Source: GCA-002704185 sp902588515 (GTDB taxonomy: Bacteria > Pseudomonadota > Alphaproteobacteria > Pelagibacterales > Pelagibacteraceae). From it: a stretch of 48,036 nt of DNA. The position numbers and the translations under genes are program-made. Location of the stretch: assembly GCA_902588515.1 (NCBI GenBank), contig CACIPP010000005.1, positions 1 through 48,036 on the forward strand, given 5' to 3'. Below the pieces are notes generated by a model. The model was given only the letters and a program-made list of their open reading frames with translations. It did not search any database and was not told where the DNA came from. Below are positions 24,910 through 32,110 of this stretch, one piece after another. Numbering within the stretch: the stretch's first letter is position 1; every line of letters begins with the position of its first letter.

Positions 24910-25386
24910 ATGAAAAATATAAAAAAAATTAAATGCTCAAACTTTAGTGTGTTGCCAAAAAGAAATATTAAATATGTAATTATACATTACACAAACATGA
25001 ATAATCAAAAATCAGCAATTAAAAGATTACAATCTAGAGTTGCAAAAGTAAGTTGTCATTACATCGTTTCAAAAAAGGGTAAAGTTTATAGGATGGTGAA
25101 TGATAGGGATGTTGCCTGGCACGCTGGTAAATCTAAATGGAAAAAAGACAAAAACTTAAATAATTGTTCAATAGGAATTGAATTAATTAACAACGGAAAT
25201 GAAGAATTTCCAAATAAACAAATTATCTCTTTAATTAAATTATTAAAAAAAATTATTACAAAGCACGAAATAAAAATAAACAATGTTCTTGGGCATTCCG
25301 ACATTTCCCCTGGTAGGAAATTTGATCCAGGGCCATTGTTTCCATGGTCTAAAATTAGGCAAAATAAAATCCTAAAAAAAGCTTGA
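24910..25386 (+). CDS. N-acetylmuramoyl-L-alanine amidase, AmpD-like
   Basis: This is an amidase_2 (zinc) enzyme that cuts the MurNAc-L-Ala bond of peptidoglycan fragments. The 158-residue form starting at ATG 24910 is preferred; a longer frame would need TTG at 24865, inside the palindrome, and add a hydrophobic run without a proper signal peptide. Zinc ligands are visible at His26 (YVIIHYTN), His129 (VLGHSDISPGRKFDPGP) and Asp139, with the fold motifs SCHYIVSKKGKVYRMVNDRD and SIGIELINNG. Lack of a signal peptide favours a cytoplasmic AmpD-type role in anhydro-muropeptide recycling. An exported AmiD-type enzyme is the alternative. The gene ends at the RNase P RNA promoter. Confidence 0.88.
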   Translation: MKNIKKIKCSNFSVLPKRNIKYVIIHYTNMNNQKSAIKRLQSRVAKVSCHYIVSKKGKVYRMVNDRDVAWHAGKSKWKKDKNLNNCSIGIELINNGNEEFPNKQIISLIKLLKKIITKHEIKINNVLGHSDISPGRKFDPGPLFPWSKIRQNKILKKA

Positions 25387-25411
25387 TATTGTTAGGTTTT
25401 TGTCATATCAG
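25383..25411 (+). promoter_or_regulatory. Predicted promoter of rnpB
   Basis: TTGATA (25383-25388, five of six matches to -35) and TATCAG (25406-25411, four of six to -10) are separated by 17 bp. The first base of the RNase P RNA P1 helix lies 6 bp downstream, at 25417. The -35 box overlaps the stop codon of the amidase gene. This agreement between promoter spacing and RNA 5' end makes the call fairly firm. Confidence 0.65.
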
Positions 25412-25416
25412 CTGAC

Positions 25417-25773
25417 TGCTAGTTGGTTGAACGGTGGCTTTCATATTTGAAAGAGGAAAGTCTGGGCTCCATAGGAAGAAGTACCAGGTAACGCCTGGCA
25501 AGAGTGATCTTAGGGATAGTGCCACAGAAAACAAACCGCCTAATCAAGGCAAGGGTGAAAAGGTGAGGTAAGAGCTTACCGGTTTTTTAGTAATAAAAAA
25601 CGCATGGAAAACCCTGCTTGGAGCAAGACCAAATAGGGGTAGCGCGATTGGTACAACCAATCAATTTTCCTAAAATAGCTGCCCGGGTTGGTTGCTTGAG
25701 CTACTCGGTGACGAGTGGCCTAGATAAATCATCGTTTTAAATGACAGAACCCAGCTTACAGACCAACTAGCAA
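25417..25773 (+). ncRNA. rnpB: RNase P RNA, class A
   Basis: This is the catalytic RNA of RNase P, which trims tRNA 5' leaders. The ends are set by P1: 25417-25427 pairs perfectly over 11 bp with 25762-25772. Universal core elements are present in order: GAGGAAAGTCTGGGCTCC, AGTACCAGGTAACGCCTGG, GTGCCACAGAAAACA, AAGGGTGAAAAGGTG, GTAAGAGCTTACCGG, GAGCAAGACCAAATAGG, and GACAGAACCCAGCTTACAG at the 3' end, which closes P4. The P4 helix has a paired change (CTGGG at 25462-25466 with CCCAG at 25750-25754) against the usual CCGGG/CCCGG. About 357 nt is normal for the class. It lies between the AmpD-like gene and the dcw control region. Confidence 0.95.
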
Positions 25774-25782
25774 TTCAAAACA

Positions 25783-25797
25783 GAACAAATATAGAAC
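25783..25797. promoter_or_regulatory. LexA-box-like direct repeat (GAAC-N7-GAAC)
   Basis: GAAC at 25783-25786 and GAAC at 25794-25797 are separated by exactly 7 bp, the arrangement of the alphaproteobacterial LexA operator (GTTC-N7-GTTC on the other strand). It lies 24 bp before the -35 candidate of the mraZ-ftsZ operon and just past rnpB. Whether this organism has LexA cannot be seen here. A chance match somewhere in a 48-kb AT-rich window is quite possible, but one in this small control region is less so. Confidence 0.35.
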
Positions 25798-25820
25798 AAC
25801 TTATAGTTGTAATATATTTA

Positions 25821-25826
25821 TTGACT
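25821..25826 (+). promoter_or_regulatory. Candidate -35 element of the dcw promoter
   Basis: TTGACT matches the -35 consensus in five of six positions. Possible -10 hexamers are TATCCC (25845-25850, 18-bp spacing) and TGTTAT (25842-25847, 15-bp spacing); both are mediocre and both fall inside the MraZ-box repeats. Bound MraZ would therefore cover the -10 region. Confidence 0.5.
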
Positions 25827-25836
25827 TTACATAGTA

Positions 25837-25861
25837 TACCATGTTATCCCATGATATCCCA
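25837..25861. promoter_or_regulatory. MraZ-binding repeats upstream of mraZ
   Basis: Three direct repeats, TACCA (25837-25841), TCCCA (25847-25851) and TCCCA (25857-25861), recur every 10 bp. On the minus strand they read TGGGA-N5-TGGGA-N5-TGGTA. This matches the known MraZ box, which is a set of TGGG-type repeats separated by 5-bp spacers just upstream of mraZ. The last repeat ends 21 bp before the mraZ ATG. This supports autoregulation of mraZ and the dcw operon, including the adjacent ftsZ. Confidence 0.8.
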
Positions 25862-25882
25862 TAAGGGTAAAAATGAGATATT

Positions 25883-26332
25883 ATGTTTATATCAACTTTC
25901 GAAAACAAATTAGACAAAAAAGGAAGGGTGTCCGTGCCAGCTTCGTATAGAATTAATATTAATAATGAAGGAGATAGCAGTATTGTTTGTTACCCATCTT
26001 TTACCCTGCCTGCTATTGAATTTTGCCCAAAAAAAAGACTAGATAAAATAATAGAGGCTATAGACACATTAAATCCTTTTGAAGAAAAAAGAGATATATT
26101 TTCAACTTCAATCTTAGCTAACAGTTATCAATTAAATTTTGATAGTGAAGGAAGAGTTTTATTACATGAAAAACTACTTAAACATGCCTCTATTATCAAT
26201 AGTGTTTTGTTTGTTGGACAGGGAAAAACTTTTCAAATGTGGAGCCCTGACAAATTTAAAAAGTTTAGTTTAAGCGCACAGAAAAAAGCTAATTTAAAAA
26301 GAGCTGAACTAAAATGGAAAGGTGAAAACTAA
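25883..26332 (+). CDS. mraZ: Transcriptional regulator MraZ
   Basis: MraZ is a ring-forming AbrB-like DNA-binding protein that controls the dcw operon from repeats in front of its own gene. The 149-residue protein shows the two SpoVT/AbrB-type half motifs LDKKGRVSVPASYR near residues 9-22 and FDSEGRVLLHEKL near 89-101, the family's DxxGR pairs. Length is normal (about 145-150). It heads the plus-strand cluster, 22 bp before the ftsZ start. The matching operator repeats upstream make the assignment strong. Confidence 0.96.
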   Translation: MFISTFENKLDKKGRVSVPASYRININNEGDSSIVCYPSFTLPAIEFCPKKRLDKIIEAIDTLNPFEEKRDIFSTSILANSYQLNFDSEGRVLLHEKLLKHASIINSVLFVGQGKTFQMWSPDKFKKFSLSAQKKANLKRAELKWKGEN

Positions 26333-26340
26333 AACTAAAA

Positions 26341-26347
26341 AAGGAGA
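26341..26347 (+). promoter_or_regulatory. Shine-Dalgarno that fixes the ftsZ start
   Basis: AAGGAGA lies 7 bases before the ATG at 26355. Strong Shine-Dalgarno sequences are rare in this window, so this one is notable. It picks the start that gives MPINISAPELRELKPRI, as in other alphaproteobacterial FtsZ proteins, over an in-frame ATG 33 bp upstream that would overlap mraZ. Confidence 0.85.
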
Positions 26348-26354
26348 ACTGTAT

Positions 26355-27821
26355 ATGCCAATTAATATATCTGCACCTGAATTGAGAGAACTTAAGCCTA
26401 GAATTATAGTACTTGGAGTTGGTGGAGCAGGCGGTAACGCAATAAACAACATGATAAATCAAGGGATAGTTGGTGTTGAGTATGTTGCGGCAAATACTGA
26501 TGCACAGGATTTAAAAAACAATTTATCTGATTGCAAAATACAATTAGGAAGTAATCTTACTAGAGGTTTAGGAGCGGGATCAAAAGCTGAAATTGGAAGA
26601 GCGGCGGCGGACGAAAGCATGAACGAAATAATAAATTTATTACAAGGCGCAAATATGGTTTTCATCACTGCAGGTATGGGCGGGGGTACTGGTACAGGTG
26701 CAGCACCTATAATTGCTAAGGCAGCGAAAGATTTAAATATATTAACATTTGCTATAGTAACCAAACCTTTTATGTTTGAAGGTCCAGGAAGAATAAGAGT
26801 TGCCGAGAAAGGATTGGAAGAACTAAAAAATTATGTTGATACTTCAATCATAATACCGAACCAAAATTTATTTAAAATTGCAGACGATAAAACTACATAC
26901 ACAGACGCATTTAAAATGGCGGATAACGTTTTATTACAGGGTGTCCGTGGCGTAACTGATTTGATTACAAAACCAGGTCAAATGAATTTAGACTTTGCGG
27001 ATATAGAAACTATTTCAACAGGTATGGGCAAGGCAATGATGGGCACTGGAGAAGCTGAAGGACAAGATAGAGCTGGAGCCGCTACTCAAATGGCCATACA
27101 CAATCCATTGATAGATGATTATTCATTGAAAGGAGCTAAAGGCTTGCTCGTAAATATATCAGGAGGTGAGGACATTACTTTATATGAAGTACAAGAATGT
27201 TCAAATCAAATTAGAGCAGAGGTAGATCCTGCAGCTGACGTTATGATAGGAACAACTATTGATGAAAATCTAAAAGGGAAATTAAGAGTCTCTATTGTTG
27301 CAACTGGTTTAGGAGGTGAAATAAGTAGAAATAAACCGATATTAGTGCATAATCAAAATTACACAAACATTCAACCAAGACCTAATCCTGTAAACCATAA
27401 TCCTTATGCATTAAATAATTTTCAAAAACAAAGTTTAAATAGACCTATGAATACAACTATGACTGGGTCTGCAGCTTTAGATTTAAATAAGGTTGAGACA
27501 GACCCGATTAATCATGGCACATTATCTTCTGAACCTAATATTGAAAATGATATAAATCCCAAATCAGGTCATAATGAAAAAACTCGCGTTGATGCTGAAA
27601 ATCTGAGTGATGACTACATAAATCAAAACACTTTTGATTTTGATAAAAATGAGGAAGAAACGCCAAAACTTTTTAGTGAGGATGCTGATATTAATAACAA
27701 CGAACATTCTCATGATGAGTCAAAAATAGAGCCAGAGATAGAAAAAGACTTATCTAATGTTTCATTTGACGACAAAGATGATTTAGAAATCCCAGCATTT
27801 TTAAGAAGGCAGACTAATTAA
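26355..27821 (+). CDS. ftsZ: Cell division GTPase FtsZ
   Basis: FtsZ is the tubulin-like GTPase that forms the Z-ring. From the chosen start it has 488 residues: the nucleotide-binding GVGGAGGNA near 21-29, the tubulin signature GMGGGTGTG at 107-115, the T7-loop region NLDFADIETI, a C-terminal domain (AADVMIGTTIDENLKGKLRV), a long Asn/Asp/Glu-rich linker of about 150 residues, and the alphaproteobacterial C-terminal peptide EIPAFLRRQTN that binds FtsA and other partners. It is in an unusual place, second in the cluster between mraZ and rsmH, rather than after ftsA. The Shine-Dalgarno is strong, in keeping with the high expression FtsZ needs. Confidence 0.98.
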   Translation: MPINISAPELRELKPRIIVLGVGGAGGNAINNMINQGIVGVEYVAANTDAQDLKNNLSDCKIQLGSNLTRGLGAGSKAEIGRAAADESMNEIINLLQGANMVFITAGMGGGTGTGAAPIIAKAAKDLNILTFAIVTKPFMFEGPGRIRVAEKGLEELKNYVDTSIIIPNQNLFKIADDKTTYTDAFKMADNVLLQGVRGVTDLITKPGQMNLDFADIETISTGMGKAMMGTGEAEGQDRAGAATQMAIHNPLIDDYSLKGAKGLLVNISGGEDITLYEVQECSNQIRAEVDPAADVMIGTTIDENLKGKLRVSIVATGLGGEISRNKPILVHNQNYTNIQPRPNPVNHNPYALNNFQKQSLNRPMNTTMTGSAALDLNKVETDPINHGTLSSEPNIENDINPKSGHNEKTRVDAENLSDDYINQNTFDFDKNEEETPKLFSEDADINNNEHSHDESKIEPEIEKDLSNVSFDDKDDLEIPAFLRRQTN

Positions 27822-27835
27822 ATATTTTTGTAATC

Positions 27836-28828
27836 ATGTCACTGGATAGAATATCTCATTATCCAGTGATGTTAGAAGAGGTTAAAAGCCTTATTAAAAA
27901 ACCCAATATCATTGTCGACTCCACTTTTGGTGGTGGTGGATATTCAAAAGATTTTTTAAAGCATTTTCAAAATTGCAAAGTCATTGCATTTGACCGAGAT
28001 AAATCCTCTGAAATGAGAGCAGAAAAGTTAGCAAATACAAATAAATCTAGATTTAAGTTTTATAACTCAAAATTTTCTAAAATAAAAAAATTTATAATAA
28101 ATGATTTGCATAATGTTACACATTTCATTTATGACCTTGGAGTTTCAAACTACCAATTAAAAAAATTAGACAGGGGATTTTCCTACCAAAGCAACTCTGA
28201 ACTTAAAATGACCATGGGAATTAATGACATTACAGCTACAAGTTTGCTCAATGAGAGGGATGAGAAATTTTTAGCAAGGATAATTAAATTATTTGGAGAC
28301 GAAAAAGACGCTAAAAGAATTGCAAGAAATATAATTTCATTTAGAAAAAACAAAAGAATTGTTTCATCAGATGAATTAAAAAAAATAATACTAAAAAGTA
28401 AAAAAAAATATCAAAAAAAAGATCCTTATGCGCAAACATTCCAAGCATTAAGAATGGTTGTTAATCAAGAATTAAGTGAAATATTCTATTCCTTAAAAAG
28501 TTTAATGGAAAACTGTAGTATAGGAACAACATTTATAATTGTATCTTTTCACTCATTAGAGGACAAGCTCGTAAAAAATATATTTAATTTTTTTGGTAAA
28601 TCCGTGAATCAATCTAGATATTTACCTCAAAAAGAAAAAAAAGTTAATTTTAAAATTTTTAAAAAAAAACCTATGGTGCCGAAATTAAGTGAAATAAGAC
28701 TCAACCCAAGTTCACGATCAGCCAAGTTAAGATTTATACAAAAAACTAATAATCACAAAATTTTCATAAATAAGTCTGATACAAAGATGGAAGAATTTTT
28801 TGATTTAGAAGAAAAATTATATGAATAA
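27836..28828 (+). CDS. rsmH: 16S rRNA (cytosine(1402)-N(4))-methyltransferase
   Basis: RsmH (MraW) methylates N4 of C1402 in the 16S rRNA decoding site using SAM. The 330-residue protein starts HYPVMLEEVKSLI, has the SAM loop DSTFGGGGYSKDFL, then FDRDKSS, the DLGVSNYQL motif, DRGFSYQSNSELKMTMG, and the catalytic-end motif IIVSFHSLEDKLVK. The length is normal. In the standard dcw order rsmH directly follows mraZ; here ftsZ stands between them, 14 bp upstream. The last 8 bp overlap ftsL. Confidence 0.97.
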   Translation: MSLDRISHYPVMLEEVKSLIKKPNIIVDSTFGGGGYSKDFLKHFQNCKVIAFDRDKSSEMRAEKLANTNKSRFKFYNSKFSKIKKFIINDLHNVTHFIYDLGVSNYQLKKLDRGFSYQSNSELKMTMGINDITATSLLNERDEKFLARIIKLFGDEKDAKRIARNIISFRKNKRIVSSDELKKIILKSKKKYQKKDPYAQTFQALRMVVNQELSEIFYSLKSLMENCSIGTTFIIVSFHSLEDKLVKNIFNFFGKSVNQSRYLPQKEKKVNFKIFKKKPMVPKLSEIRLNPSSRSAKLRFIQKTNNHKIFINKSDTKMEEFFDLEEKLYE

Positions 28829-29087
28829 AAATATTATATATTTAATTTTAATTGTTATAGTTGGGTCTTACTCTAACAATTTTTTTAACAAAAAATCTGA
28901 CCTGCTCAATAAGGCGATTAGTAATAAGAAGAATAACATTACTAACCTAAATAAAAAAATTCTCGCAGAAAAAATTGAATATAATTTTTTAATAAATCCA
29001 GAGCGTATTAAAAAATTATCAAAAGAAAACCTAAGTAACGATTATATAACTTATGAAAAAAAAAATATCAAAAAATTTAGAAAATAA
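28821..29087 (+). CDS. ftsL: FtsL-like cell division protein
   Basis: This is a small (88-residue) bitopic membrane protein with one N-terminal helix (IIYLILIVIVGSY, residues 5-17). A heptad-like Leu/Ile/Asn/Lys segment (20-60) able to form a coiled coil follows, and then PERIKKLSKENLS, the end seen in FtsL/DivIC proteins. FtsL joins FtsB and FtsQ to activate FtsWI at the septum. Sequence similarity in this family is very low, so the call rests on topology and on the position between rsmH and ftsI, where ftsL always lies. The 3' end overlaps ftsI by 35 bp. Confidence 0.8.
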   Translation: MNKNIIYLILIVIVGSYSNNFFNKKSDLLNKAISNKKNNITNLNKKILAEKIEYNFLINPERIKKLSKENLSNDYITYEKKNIKKFRK

Positions 29088-30768
29088 AAACCAATTAAAT
29101 TTAATTTTTGATGATAGCAAATCAATTAATAAAGCAAACAATAAGCAAGATAACAGATTAAATATTTTAATTTCGTCCTTTTTAATATTAATGTTTCTTT
29201 TTTTAATGAAATTATTTGGATTAGGACTTTCAGATTATAAGCCTCAAATTTTAAGTTCTAAAACAGATAATATACAGCGAAGAACAATAGTAGATACAAA
29301 TAATATTGTATTAGCCCAAAGTATAAATACCTACAACTTGTACTTAAAACCAAAAAAAATCAAAAATAAAGAAAATATATTGATAAAACTAAAAATTATT
29401 TTTCCAGAGTTAAATTTCCAAAAACTAAGGAAAAAGTTAAATACAAGCAAAACATTTATCGTAAAAAGAAATTTGACTCCAAGCCAATATAATAAGGTAA
29501 TGCAACTAGGGGAACCTTCAATTGAACTCGAATTATCTGAAACAAGGATTTATCCTCATAAAAATTTATTTTCCCACATCATTGGTCAAATCGATGTAGA
29601 TAATTATGGCATTTCTGGGTTAGAGTATTTTTTTGACGAGGAATTAAAAAATAAAAATTCTTTAAATAAACCCCTAAAATTGAGCTTAGATTCTACAATT
29701 CAGTATATCGTTAGAGATGTCCTTTTAAATAGTTTAGATGTATTCAAAGCTAAAGGCGCTTCAGCAGTTATAATTAACGTCAATACAGGAAAAATTATAT
29801 CTTTAGTTTCATTGCCTGATTACGATCTTAATAAAAGATCTAAGCTAGCATCGCACAAACTTATAAATAAAAATACTATGGGCTTATATGAATTTGGATC
29901 TGTATTTAAAATTTTCACAATTGCAAATGCTATCGAGCAAAAAAAAATTAGTATAAATACGCAATTTAAAGACCTTCCCCCACAGCTGTTGTGTGGAAAA
30001 TTTAAAATAAATGAGTACGAGTATTCAAAAGACAAGAAGAACTTAACTACAGAAAACATTTTAGTAAAATCGTCAAACATAGGATCAATAAGAATTGTAC
30101 AAAAAACAGGGCTTGTTTCTCATCAAAAATTTTTAAAAAAAATAGGATTACTTGATAAGTCAGAAATAGAAATTTCGGAAAAATCTAGTCCAAATAAAAT
30201 TAGATGGGGAAAATGCAATACTTTAACTTCTTCATTTGGTCATGGAGTTAACACGTCCTTATTACAGCTCACCAATGCATATGCAGCACTTTCAAACGGA
30301 GGTTACTTAATAAATAATTCTATTTTAAAAGACAAAAAAATCACTAAGAAACAAATAATCAGTAGTAATACCAGCCAAATCATCAATAGACTTTTGAGAG
30401 CAAATGTTGACAAATATAACAGTATTAAAGGAAGCGGGAGAAAGGCAGATATTGAAGGATACTTTGTTGGTGGTAAAACTGGAACTGCACGCAAACCCTT
30501 AAAAAATCGCAAAGGTTACTCAAAAAACACAATAAACACATTTTCTGCTATATACCCATATCACTCACCAAAATACGCTATCAGTGTCTTATTAGATGAA
30601 CCTCAAGGTGCGCCCAAATTGTGGGGACATTCAAGAAATGAGGCTGGGTGGAACAGCTCTTATGTAACCGGATTAATTATAAAAAAAATTGGTCCAATTT
30701 TAGACACAAAAGAACAATTTACTAATGAAATATCATCTGAAAAATATGCAGATTCAAAAAATAATTAA
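29053..30768 (+). CDS. ftsI: Septal peptidoglycan transpeptidase FtsI (PBP3)
   Basis: FtsI crosslinks peptidoglycan at the septum. The 571-residue protein has a cytoplasmic N-terminus, one membrane anchor near 38-56, a dimerisation/pedestal region (RRTIVDTNNIVLAQ, SETRIYPHKNLFSHIIGQ) and a transpeptidase domain. The active-site motifs are Ser283-Val-Phe-Lys286 (FGSVFKIF), Ser340-Ser-Asn342, and Lys475-Thr-Gly477 (VGGKTGTARKP). It overlaps ftsL by 35 bp and murE by up to 44 bp. Its partner glycosyltransferase FtsW is encoded 5 kb downstream. Confidence 0.97.
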   Translation: MKKKISKNLENKNQLNLIFDDSKSINKANNKQDNRLNILISSFLILMFLFLMKLFGLGLSDYKPQILSSKTDNIQRRTIVDTNNIVLAQSINTYNLYLKPKKIKNKENILIKLKIIFPELNFQKLRKKLNTSKTFIVKRNLTPSQYNKVMQLGEPSIELELSETRIYPHKNLFSHIIGQIDVDNYGISGLEYFFDEELKNKNSLNKPLKLSLDSTIQYIVRDVLLNSLDVFKAKGASAVIINVNTGKIISLVSLPDYDLNKRSKLASHKLINKNTMGLYEFGSVFKIFTIANAIEQKKISINTQFKDLPPQLLCGKFKINEYEYSKDKKNLTTENILVKSSNIGSIRIVQKTGLVSHQKFLKKIGLLDKSEIEISEKSSPNKIRWGKCNTLTSSFGHGVNTSLLQLTNAYAALSNGGYLINNSILKDKKITKKQIISSNTSQIINRLLRANVDKYNSIKGSGRKADIEGYFVGGKTGTARKPLKNRKGYSKNTINTFSAIYPYHSPKYAISVLLDEPQGAPKLWGHSRNEAGWNSSYVTGLIIKKIGPILDTKEQFTNEISSEKYADSKNN

Positions 30769-32110
30769 ATATAATTTAAGCACGGATAGCAGAAATTTAA
30801 AAAAAAATGATATCTTTTTTGATTTTATAAGCAAAGAAAATAAAAAAAATCCTTATTTAGAAAAAATTATAAAAAAAAAACCTAAAATTATATTTTCTGA
30901 AATTAATTTGAATTTTAAAAATACAATATGTAAAAAAGATCTTAAAACGTACTTTTTAAAAATATTATTAAAAAAATTCAAAAAAAAGCCTAGGAATTTA
31001 ATTGCTGTAACCGGAACTAATGGAAAATCTTCAGTAGCACATTTTTTCAAAGAGATTAATAAATATCTTGGAATTTCCTGTGCAAGTATAGGCACTCTTG
31101 GTTTCATTGAGAATAAAAATAAAACTAAAAATAATCTAACCACACCAGATATACTTACTAATCATAAGAAATTAAATGAATACTATAAAAAAAAAATACA
31201 GAATGTAGTTATAGAAACATCTAGCCACGGTCTAGATCAAGGTAGACTTCGAGGACTTGTTTTTAGATCAGGTATCTTTACTAATTTTACCAGAGATCAT
31301 TTAGATTATCATAAAACTTTAAAAAATTATTTAAAAGCTAAACTTACTTTATTTTCAAATTTATTATCAAAAAATGGATACATTATTACTAGTAGTTCGT
31401 TAAATGAAAAATACACTAAACATTTTAAAAATAAAAAATTATTATTTGGTCCACATGGAAATACAATAAAATTAATTAGTTTAAAAGCTTGTGGTAATAT
31501 GAGCTTAGTGAAAATTAATTTTAATAATGAGGTATTTTTATTTAAAACAAAATTAATAGGCAGAATACAAATAGATAATCTTATAAATAGTATTCTAGCT
31601 GCAATATCTGTTGGTATCAAATTTAAGAAAATTATTAATATTATTCATAAAGTAAAAAACCCTCTTGGAAGAATTGATTATATTGGGAATAAATATAAAA
31701 CAATTATTATAGATTATGCCCACACGCCTGATGGATTAAAAAAAGTTTTGGAAAATTTATTAACACATTTTAATAAAAAAATTATTTTAGTTTTTGGATG
31801 TGGCGGCGATAGGGACAAAAAGAAAAGACTTACTATGGGAAGAATTGCAAATAAATATTGTAGTAAAGTATTCATAACAGATGACAATCCAAGATTCGAA
31901 GACCCTCATAAAATTAGATTGGATATCGCAAAAGGTTGCAATAAATCAAACATTATTTCATCTAGAAAAAAAGCTATAATAAAGGCTTTTAAATTACTAA
32001 ATAAGACGAACCTCTTACTAATAACTGGAAAAGGCCATGAAAATTACCAAATATTTAAAAATACCAAAAAACCTTTTTCAGATTACAAGGTTGTAAGATC
32101 ATTATTATGA
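30725..32110 (+). CDS. murE: UDP-MurNAc-tripeptide synthetase (meso-DAP adding)
   Basis: MurE adds the third residue to UDP-MurNAc-L-Ala-D-Glu with ATP. The 461-residue Mur ligase has the N-terminal LSTDSRNLKKNDIFF, the P-loop TGTNGKSSVAHF, TSSHGLDQGRL, and IDYAHTPDGLKKVLENL. It also has DDNPR in VFITDDNPRFEDP, the motif of enzymes that use meso-diaminopimelate rather than lysine. An ATG at 30746 would shorten the N-terminus by seven residues and reduce the overlap with ftsI from 44 to 23 bp; both starts are plausible. It overlaps murF by 4 bp (ATGA). Confidence 0.96.
   Translation: MKYHLKNMQIQKIIKYNLSTDSRNLKKNDIFFDFISKENKKNPYLEKIIKKKPKIIFSEINLNFKNTICKKDLKTYFLKILLKKFKKKPRNLIAVTGTNGKSSVAHFFKEINKYLGISCASIGTLGFIENKNKTKNNLTTPDILTNHKKLNEYYKKKIQNVVIETSSHGLDQGRLRGLVFRSGIFTNFTRDHLDYHKTLKNYLKAKLTLFSNLLSKNGYIITSSSLNEKYTKHFKNKKLLFGPHGNTIKLISLKACGNMSLVKINFNNEVFLFKTKLIGRIQIDNLINSILAAISVGIKFKKIINIIHKVKNPLGRIDYIGNKYKTIIIDYAHTPDGLKKVLENLLTHFNKKIILVFGCGGDRDKKKRLTMGRIANKYCSKVFITDDNPRFEDPHKIRLDIAKGCNKSNIISSRKKAIIKAFKLLNKTNLLLITGKGHENYQIFKNTKKPFSDYKVVRSLL

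Noticed and set aside
25774..25882. CRISPR-like or tandem repeat array suggested by the repeated CCCAT units
   Set aside because: Only three 5-bp units with 10-bp phase; this is the MraZ operator pattern, not an array.
26322..26354. Upstream ATG for ftsZ inside mraZ
   Set aside because: The extra 11 residues (MKTKTKKGELY) are not part of FtsZ and would be translated through the strong Shine-Dalgarno that serves ATG 26355.
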